Source: CAYYMH01 sp964472785 (GTDB lineage: Bacteria > Zhuqueibacterota > Zhuqueibacteria > Thermofontimicrobiales > Thermofontimicrobiaceae). Taken from it: a stretch of 11,690 nucleotides of DNA. Position numbers and translations under genes: made by a program. Each line of letters opens with the position of its first letter. Within the stretch, counting starts at the first letter, position 1. The notes below the pieces were generated by a model that was not told the DNA's origin, searched no databases, and worked only from the letters and a program-made list of their open reading frames with translations. Where the stretch lies: positions 1 to 11,690 of the forward strand of contig CAYYMH010000088.1 of NCBI GenBank assembly GCA_964472785.1, read 5' to 3'. Shown piece after piece: positions 6,801-11,690 of the stretch.

Positions 6801-9240
6801 AATAGCTTCAGTGGGCGTATCTTCGTTGGTTGTTTGATTCGCTATTTTAGAAATTGTCGGCGGATCATTAACTGGATTAACGGTTAAGATAAATTGTTCC
6901 TGGTTTTCATCTTCACCATCAGAAACGGTTACGGTAATCGTGGCTTCACCAAACTGATCATCAGCCGGTGTGACACTAACAGTACGATTATGACCGCTTC
7001 CGCCAAATACAATATTCTCATTCGGAACCAGGGTTAAATTACTTGAATTACCGGTCAAAACCAAACCATCAATTTCCGAATCTACATCACCGATTCTAAA
7101 CTCAATTGCATTAGTGGCTGTATCTTCATTAACCGTCTGATCCGGGATTTCAGTGATATACGGCGGATCATTGACAGGTATCACATCCAATGTAATTGTT
7201 CCAGTCACGGCAATGGCACCATCTTCCAGTCCATCTATGATATCAACATGAACTGTAACGTCTTGGTCATTATTTTTCTCTGGCTCAAACGCAACCGCCG
7301 CTAAAGCGGAATTTACAGTGTTCACAGAACCTGTAACTGTCCACAATCCAGTAGAAGCATTATAGTTTTCACCATGTCCGCTATTGTCAGTCAGAATGCC
7401 CTTTTCTGTATTTGATAACGTCAGTGTTGCAGTGATTTCTTCATCGGGATCAGGATCAGTAACCACGATATTATCAAAATCCACACTGGCATCCCCTTCT
7501 GTGTAGGTCTGCGTTTGTGTCGTGTTTGTAGCAACCGGCTGGGTATTTTGTCCGGTGCCAGTCAAAGTTAAATTATACGGATTTTCATCAAGATCATCAT
7601 TGACCATCTCAATGGTTGCTGTTTTGGCACCTGATGAAGTCGGTGAAAAACGAATCTGAAATGTGGTATTTTCACCTGAAGCTACAGGTGATGTCGGCTG
7701 TTGCTGAACGCTGAACTGATCAGCATCTGTGCCTTCAATGGTGATAATCGGTGCACCTGACAGATTCAAATCTGCTGTTCCATTATTTTCAATAGTAAAA
7801 GTGACGTCAGTATTTGAACCGCTCGCTTGTTCACCATAGTCATAACTTCCACCATCGGCGATCGGCGTTGACCCTTGTTTCAGATCCATTTCTGGTGTGG
7901 TCCCGGTTCCCTGTATCTTAAAATCGTACGGGTTTTCATTGCTGTCATTATTCGAGATGGAAATTGAGGCAGTCTTCTCACCGGCTGAAGTGGGCGAAAA
8001 GCGAATTTCAAACGTCGTATTTCCCGATGGAGACACCGGTGAAGACGGCTGCTGCTCAACGCTAAACTGGTTAGCGTTCGTACCACCAATGGAGATAATT
8101 GGAGAACCTGATAACGTCAAATCAGCATCACCAGTATTCTCAATGGTAAAAGTAACATCCGAATTTGTCCCTGTAACATGAGAACCAAAATTATAGCTAC
8201 CACCGTCGGCCACATCTGTTGTTCCCTGTTTAAGATTTATTTCCGGCGCCGTACCTGTACCGGTTAATGTTAGATTATACGGATTTTCATCATCATCATT
8301 ATTCGAGATGGAAATTGAGGCAGTCTTCTCACCGGCTGAAGTGGGCGAAANNNNNNNNNNNNNNNNNNNNNNNNNNNNNNNNNNNNNNNNNNNNNNNNNN
8401 NNNNNNNNNNNNNNNNNNNNNNNNNNNNNNNNNNNNNNNNNNNNNNNNNNCATGAGAACCAAAATTATAGCTACCACCGTCGGCCACATCTGTTGTTCCC
8501 TGTTTGAAATTTATTTCGGGTAGAGCACCTGTCCCCTCGATCGTTAAATCATATGGATCTTCATCATAGTCGTTATTTCCAATCGAAATAGTGGCAGTTT
8601 TCTCTCCTGTAGAAGTTGGTGAAAAACGTATTGTAAAACTAGTATTTCCTGACAGAGAGACAGGGGACACTGGTTGTTGCTCGACACTAAATTGGTCGGC
8701 ATTTTTCCCCTCTATGGTAATAATTGGCGAACCATTCAGGATTAAATCGCTAATACCAGTATTTTCAATAGTAAATATTACATCATGGGAGGTACCTGGG
8801 ATGAGAGAACCGAAATCATAATTAGAGCCATCGGAGATATTCGTCGTTTGTTGTATAATGTTCATTTCTGGCATTAGGGGAGTTACAGTTAGGTTACAAT
8901 CTAAACCCATCATATATTCATAATAATTATAATTGCTTTCAGGAGGAATAGAATCAGAGGAAGGATATTTATAAGTATAATAAATGCGAGCTGATCCACC
9001 ATGACCGTATATGAGAGACCAAGTATTATTTGAATAATGAACTATTTCATGATCACCTTTATAGTAAGCTGGGTAATTCCACTGGTTATCCCCCCGCACA
9101 TAAGTTCCGTTAAAACTTGGTACTTCGTCAGCATTGGAAACTATTAATGTGTCCGGAATGGCAGAAAACAATGGATTGGCAATTGAAATTAAAATCAAAA
9201 CCAGGATGACAATTGATAAATAATTACATTGGTTTTTCAT
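3859..9240 (-). CDS. Giant secreted repeat protein: anchor-D domains, cadherin-like repeats, FN3, C-terminal sorting domain (two assembly gaps)
   Basis: One gene, interrupted only by N runs at 5394-5493 and 8351-8450. The ATG at 9240 is preceded by AGGAGG (9250-9255, nine-base spacing). The domains run as follows: signal peptide (about 1-27); an aromatic-rich N-terminal segment (about 30-120, NGTYVRGDNQW...); four choice-of-anchor-D/ASH-like domains (8871-7545); a Bap-type beta domain (7544-7161); 101-residue cadherin-like repeats ending in VNDPP (7160-5188); a divergent cadherin-like domain with a charged insert (5187-4732); another beta domain (4731-4462); fibronectin III (about 4437-4162); and a type A sorting/FlgD-like domain (about 4131-3862). 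No enzyme domain is visible. By family it should be exported, probably by type IX-like secretion, and act at the cell surface in adhesion or matrix, which is inferred. Apparent frame changes at the gaps vanish if the gaps are 177 bp and 248 bp, giving about 1868 aa. Transcription likely ends at the 3819-3850 hairpin. Confidence 0.9.
5188..7160 (-). repeat. Tandem 303-bp (101-aa) cadherin-like domain repeats
   Basis: Landmarks at the VNDPP/TIS junction recur exactly every 303 bp (minus-strand unit starts at 7160, 6857, 6554, 6251, 5948 and 5645), so five units are complete and the sixth runs into the gap at 5394-5493; the last unit emerges below it and ends at 5188. Each unit reads roughly I-x-DQSTNEDTP...FTIGD-x-ET...VVxxSDNQTLLPDxxIVFGG...RTVTLTPAxDQ...VTVSDGE...FxLTVxxVNDPP. 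The first unit is the most diverged and units 4-6 are nearly identical in DNA. The acidic ND/DxE residues at the unit joints are typical of calcium-binding cadherin-like modules. Confidence 0.92.
5394..5493. other. Assembly gap (100 N) within the cadherin-like repeats
   Basis: The 55 bp before the gap (5339-5393) are identical to the 55 bp after it (5494-5548). With the 303-bp period this means the true gap is 248 bp plus some multiple of 303 bp, or the contigs simply overlap by 55 bp. The 100 N are a placeholder, so reading frame across them means nothing. Confidence 0.95.
7545..8871 (-). repeat. Four tandem 351-bp (117-aa) choice-of-anchor-D / ASH-like domains
   Basis: Unit starts (Pro of the PE-(M/I)-(N/D) motif) are at 8871, 8520, 8246 and 7895. 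Three spacings are exactly 351 bp once the gap inside the second unit is taken as 177 bp. Each unit reads PEMN/PEIN...DGxxYxFG...DVxFTIENxGxxDLxLxGxPIIxIxGxxAxQFSVxQQPxSPV...NTxFxIRFSPTSxGxKTAxIxxxNxDxxExPYxxxxxGTG, the signature of the anchor-D/HYDIN-ASH immunoglobulin-like fold. Confidence 0.9.
8351..8450. other. Assembly gap (100 N) within the second anchor-D domain
   Basis: The 55 bp before the gap (8296-8350) equal 7945-7999, and the 55 bp after it (8451-8505) equal 8177-8231. The next repeat copy has 177 bp between those two words. A 177-bp gap keeps both the 351-bp period and the open frame, so this is the predicted true size. Confidence 0.93.
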
Positions 9241-10006
9241 TTTTATGATCCTCCTATTTATAAAATTTATTCTGTTTGTTAATCGGCAAGTTACCTCTTT
9301 CAATAAAAACTTCATCACTTAAAAATCCGATTTTAAACAGCATTTTATTAGATAAACATTTAGAAAAGTCATAATTATTAATATTTTTAACTGATTTATG
9401 AAAAAAGTCAACTGAAAAGATGACAGTAGAAATATAAAAGAGGATCCAACTGAAGGTTATATTTGGCGAACTCGTTTCATTCAAAAATTCGTTGGCGATT
9501 ACATCCATAGCTGTTGTGATTTCCAAAGTTGCAAAATCCGTGGTACGAATAACATTTTTTTAAGAATAAATTAAAGAGTCAGTTGATATTTTATTGTTGC
9601 GAAAATGATTTATGATTATCACGTGATGGAAAGAGTCAATATCTATGCCAATTTTTTTCCAATGTAAAAAAAAATGGTCGTTATGATTTTTTCGGAAAAG
9701 AATTATACTTTTAATTGATTGATATTTAGACATTTATAATATTTTTCATCACAAAAAACCTTTTTACAAATATTAATTAAACAGAGAAAACGAATATGAA
9801 CCAAATTCATTTATTAAAGATTCTTTAAAGAATTACATTTCAAATTGAAAGTTTATTTTTTGAAAATGCTGAACATAAAGGTGTTAGCTTCCGGAAAAAA
9901 TTAATTTTCAAAATTATTTTTAAAGGGCGGTGAAACTTTTTTCCGACATGCTTGACTTTAGTCAAGGACCTTTCGATTTAAATTTTGTATCTACATATAA
10001 AAAAGC
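9241..10006. other. AT-rich intergenic region between divergent genes
   Basis: About 770 bp separate the divergent giant gene and the TetR gene. AGGAGG for the giant gene is at 9250-9255 (minus). A possible minus-strand promoter has TTGACT at 9406-9411 followed about 17 bp later by an AT-rich -10 near 9383-9388; this is weak. A perfect 14-bp palindrome (ATTCTTTAAAGAAT, 9820-9833) and an FNR-like box (9952-9965) lie nearer the TetR gene. A TTG-started 90-codon frame at 9254-9526 (minus) has no ribosome site and is not called. No RNA gene is recognisable. Confidence 0.6.
9952..9965. promoter_or_regulatory. Possible Crp/Fnr-family binding box upstream of the TetR gene
   Basis: TTGACTTTAGTCAA is a perfect 5+4+5 palindrome of the TTGAY-N4-RTCAA type bound by FNR/DNR-like regulators. 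It lies about 83 bp ahead of the predicted transcription start, farther than the classic -41.5 position. A sister site sits at 10684-10697. Confidence 0.4.
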
Positions 10007-10035
10007 TTGACAATAAACTTTTTTTTGTCTATATT
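10007..10035 (+). promoter_or_regulatory. Sigma-70-type promoter of the TetR gene
   Basis: TTGACA (10007-10012) and TATATT (10030-10035) are separated by 17 bp, a near-consensus housekeeping promoter. The expected start of transcription, near 10042, falls inside the operator at 10038-10055, which fits repression by steric block. Confidence 0.75.
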
Positions 10036-10037
10036 GG

Positions 10038-10055
10038 TTAGTGAACGATAACTAA
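10038..10055. promoter_or_regulatory. TetR operator 1
   Basis: TTAGTGAACGATAACTAA has arms TTAGTGA/TAACTAA (one mismatch) around a 4-bp spacer. It overlaps the predicted +1 of the TetR gene, so it is the likely autoregulatory site. Two further copies precede the next two genes. Confidence 0.8.
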
Positions 10056-10075
10056 TAAATGAGTGGAGCGTTAAA

Positions 10076-10663
10076 ATGAGATTAACATCCAGAGAAAGAA
10101 GAGAACAAATTATCACTGAAGCCATCCAGATTATTCACGAAAAAGGATTTCCCTCATTGTCTATTCGGGAGTTGGCAAGCCGGGTGGGGATATCGGAGCC
10201 AGCGATTTACCGGCATTTTGAAAATAAAGACGACATCATTATGGGCATTCTCAATAAAATGCAGGAATTTGGTGAACTGATTCAGGAAAAATTGATTTCG
10301 GTGGAGGGTGAATTGGAAAAAATCAGGCAGCTTTTTTTACTGCAACTGGCGTATTTTGAGAAGAATCAAGCTATGACAACGATCATGCTGTCCGAAGAGG
10401 TGTTTCATTTAAATGAGAAGCTAAAGCACAAGCTGGCGCTGATCACCAATTCACGCTATCGCATGCTCATGGATTTGATAAAATCTGCGCAAGCCAAAAA
10501 GATCGTCATTGATGAAGATGCAGACAATCTGGCTTTGATCATTATGGGAACGGTTCGGGTGATCATTTTTCAATGGAAATTGAAAAATTACCAGTTTTCA
10601 CTGGTGCAACGTGGTAAATCTGTGGTCAACATGCTGTTAGCAATGTTGACTGTTAAAAAGTAA
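10076..10663 (+). CDS. TetR/AcrR family transcriptional repressor
   Basis: This 195-aa regulator has a typical length for the family. The N-terminal DNA-binding domain covers about residues 8-55: RREQIITEAIQIIHEKG forms helix 1, LSIRELASRVGIS carries helices 2-3, and EPAIYRHFENKDDII is the recognition helix region with the family's conserved YxHFxxK. The all-helical remainder (about 60-190) is the ligand-binding and dimerisation part, with no motif that tells the ligand. A GGAG at 10065-10068 supports the ATG. A near-consensus promoter and an 18-bp palindrome lie just upstream, and the same palindrome precedes the CopD-like gene and the RND exporter gene. It therefore most likely represses itself and this export locus and is released by a compound the exporter handles. 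The inducer is unknown. Confidence 0.95.
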   Translation: MRLTSRERREQIITEAIQIIHEKGFPSLSIRELASRVGISEPAIYRHFENKDDIIMGILNKMQEFGELIQEKLISVEGELEKIRQLFLLQLAYFEKNQAMTTIMLSEEVFHLNEKLKHKLALITNSRYRMLMDLIKSAQAKKIVIDEDADNLALIIMGTVRVIIFQWKLKNYQFSLVQRGKSVVNMLLAMLTVKK

Positions 10664-10683
10664 AATAAATTTATTGCTGCTTT

Positions 10684-10697
10684 TTGATTGATGTCAA
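10684..10697. promoter_or_regulatory. Possible Crp/Fnr-family binding box after the TetR gene
   Basis: TTGATTGATGTCAA fits TTGAT-N4-GTCAA, the FNR/ANR/DNR-type pattern. Both this box and the one at 9952-9965 are followed directly by GG. It lies well upstream (about 170 bp) of the operator in front of the CopD-like gene. Chance occurrence in AT-rich DNA cannot be excluded. Confidence 0.4.
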
Positions 10698-10858
10698 GGC
10701 ATTTGGCAATTTATTTCTTTAATTTGTCTCCCGAAAATATCATAAAGCGAGATAAATATGAATCTGCCAGCACTATTCAGTGTTATGCGGTGTTGAAAAA
10801 AAATGTCAAAATTAATTCGTGACAAGTGAATCAAATTGATTTTTTTTTATCAAAATGG

Positions 10859-10876
10859 TTAGTGAGCGATAACAAA
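10859..10876. promoter_or_regulatory. TetR operator 2, before the CopD-like gene
   Basis: TTAGTGAGCGATAACAAA matches operator 1 at 16 of 18 positions. The two bases before it (GG) are also shared with operator 1, placing a weak -10 (CAAAAT, 10851-10856) at the same distance. No good -35 is visible. A TTGAT-T8-ATCAA inverted repeat (10836-10853) directly precedes it. Confidence 0.75.
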
Positions 10877-10928
10877 CAAAGAAAGACTCAAATTAAAAAT
10901 GGCTTTCATTTCAGGAGGTGACAACAGC

Positions 10929-11387
10929 ATGACTTTAACACAATTAATTTACGGTGTTATGAAAGGTTTACACGATGTTTTCACAGTTGTATGGATCGGA
11001 GGTTTATTCATATCAGGTTTAGTTGTTCAGCCGGTGCTGAAACAAAATCTCGAAAACGGACAGCAACTGAAACGAATTATGAGCAGCTTTCAAGCCCGGT
11101 TTCGAAAAATTACCGGAATCAGTATTTTGGGATTGTTGATAACCGGAGTTTATTTATCCCGAATGCAACCTGAATTTTTCGGCATGTTCAATTTCGGTAA
11201 CAGCTATTCGACAATGTTATCCATAAAAATCATCATCGTTTTGATGATGATCGGGATTATGATTGTGAGCGGATTGCTGTTGAAGAAACAGGTAAACAAT
11301 TTTGAACTTATCACTAAATCGCTGATGATGTCCAATATGGTGTTGGGACTCGTGGTTCTTTTAATTAGTGGATTTTTAGCAGTTTAA
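10929..11387 (+). CDS. Four-helix CopD-like inner-membrane protein
   Basis: This 152-aa integral membrane protein has four predicted helices: about residues 8-33 (GLHDVFTVVWIGGLFISGLVV), 60-80 (ISILGLLITGVYL), 93-118 (IKIIIVLMMIGIMIVSGLLL) and 130-152 (MVLGLVVLLISGFLAV). The pattern of a His in helix 1 (H15) followed by VWIGG, and small four-helix units, resembles CopD/DUF2269-type proteins, but the family call is tentative. The ATG at 10929 is preferred because AGGAGGTGA (10913-10921) lies eight bases ahead. An in-frame ATG at 10899 would put that ribosome site inside the coding sequence and adds a non-membrane MAFISGGDNS leader. It sits between the TetR gene and the RND exporter gene with TetR-type operators on both sides, so it is probably co-regulated with the exporter. 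Its role in export is unknown. Confidence 0.85.
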   Translation: MTLTQLIYGVMKGLHDVFTVVWIGGLFISGLVVQPVLKQNLENGQQLKRIMSSFQARFRKITGISILGLLITGVYLSRMQPEFFGMFNFGNSYSTMLSIKIIIVLMMIGIMIVSGLLLKKQVNNFELITKSLMMSNMVLGLVVLLISGFLAV

Positions 11388-11406
11388 TTTTTTTATGAAT
11401 TTAAAG

Positions 11407-11424
11407 TTAGTTAATGATAACTAA
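11407..11424. promoter_or_regulatory. TetR operator 3, before the RND exporter gene
   Basis: TTAGTTAATGATAACTAA has perfect 7-bp arms (TTAGTTA/TAACTAA) and a 4-bp spacer, the most symmetric of the three copies. It lies 20 bp after the CopD-like stop codon and 13 bp before the exporter's ATG, next to its ribosome binding site. This suggests the exporter has its own repressible start of transcription, though no clear promoter pair is seen. Confidence 0.75.
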
Positions 11425-11437
11425 TATAGGAGGTAAT

Positions 11438-11690
11438 ATGAACAAATTATTTGAAAAAATGATTACCAAACAGTGGTTGATTTTAACACTTGTGTTGGTC
11501 ATCTCTGTTTTCTTTTTTCGGCAGATGAAACAGTACTCGCGCATGGAAACCGATCTCGATGAGTACATGCCAAAGGATCACCCGGCGTTCGTTTATAGCG
11601 ACCAGGCTGAAGAGTGGTTCAATATCAAAGACGGTGTGATCATCGCCATCGAAAATGAACAGGGAATTTACAACAGCGGCACGCTGAATA
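11438..11690 (+). CDS. RND/MMPL-family exporter, N-terminal fragment (runs off the window)
   Basis: The first 84 codons of a gene that continues past the window end. AGGAGGT (11428-11434) lies just ahead of the ATG. The product opens MNKLFEKMITKQWLILTLVL, with one membrane helix at about 11-28 followed by a polar part that enters the first periplasmic loop (METDLDEYMPKDHPAFVYSD, then VIIAIENEQGIYNSGTL). A single helix followed by a T-D-L-D/E-x-Y-xP-x-DHP motif and a V-I-x-I-E strand is typical of RND proteins of the MMPL/HAE3 type (proton-driven exporters of lipids, hopanoids or hydrophobic compounds). A full-length member would be about 750-900 aa with 12 helices. Operator 3 and the TetR gene point to induction by an exported compound. 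The substrate cannot be told from this fragment. Confidence 0.85.
   Translation, partial: MNKLFEKMITKQWLILTLVLVISVFFFRQMKQYSRMETDLDEYMPKDHPAFVYSDQAEEWFNIKDGVIIAIENEQGIYNSGTLN

Noticed and set aside
9241..9318. 26-residue N-terminal extension of the giant protein (start at 9318)
   Set aside because: A well-placed AGGAGG and a clean signal peptide begin at the ATG at 9240; the extension would bury the signal peptide.
9254..9526. A 90-codon minus-strand open frame upstream of the giant gene
   Set aside because: It starts with TTG without a ribosome site, sits in very AT-rich DNA, and its end overlaps the ribosome binding site of the giant gene.
10899..10928. Upstream in-frame ATG for the CopD-like gene
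   Set aside because: The strong AGGAGGTGA lies inside this extension and points to the ATG at 10929; no ribosome site precedes 10899.

Overview
The window looks like a scaffold from an AT-rich, Gram-negative bacterium of the FCB group (a Calditrichota/KSB1-type or Ignavibacteria-like lineage). The main clue is the secreted giant protein on the minus strand. It ends in an 'NYPNPFNPSTTIKF ... GVYLYRI' C-terminal domain, the type A sorting/FlgD-like domain found on secreted proteins of that group. Precise taxonomy cannot be settled from this window.

Layout. (1) 1-589 holds no convincing gene. A cluster of roughly 30-bp palindromic modules in both orientations lies in 21-369, followed by AT-rich leader. 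(2) 590-2974 (+) encodes a secreted M28 zinc aminopeptidase, with all five metal ligands and the catalytic Glu, fused to a C-terminal domain that resembles an M19 (renal dipeptidase) barrel without its catalytic residues. (3) 2975-3212 is packed with two small inverted-repeat elements. (4) 3213-3731 (+) encodes a small secreted beta-rich, lipocalin-like protein. (5) 3819-3850 is a bidirectional terminator shared with the converging giant gene. (6) 3859-9240 (-) is one very large secreted repeat protein. It is split only by two 100-N assembly gaps and is built from four choice-of-anchor-D (ASH-like) domains, a run of cadherin-like domains, a fibronectin III domain and the sorting domain. (7) 9241-10075 is AT-rich intergenic DNA. 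(8) 10076-11690 (+) is an efflux-type locus: a TetR repressor, a four-helix CopD-like membrane protein and the start of an RND/MMPL-family exporter.

How the parts connect. The peptidase, the lipocalin-like protein and the giant adhesin-like protein are all exported; no other functional link is visible. The TetR locus is self-contained. One 18-bp palindromic operator (TTAGTKA-N4-TAACWAA) occurs three times, once in front of each gene, so the TetR protein probably represses itself, the CopD-like gene and the RND exporter together.

The clearest new information comes from the repeats. The two tandem families in the giant gene have exact periods of 351 bp and 303 bp. The gap edges share exactly 55-bp words with other repeat copies. 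Together these predict true gap sizes of 177 bp and 248 bp (plus any multiple of 303 bp), which restore a single open frame of about 1868 aa or more.
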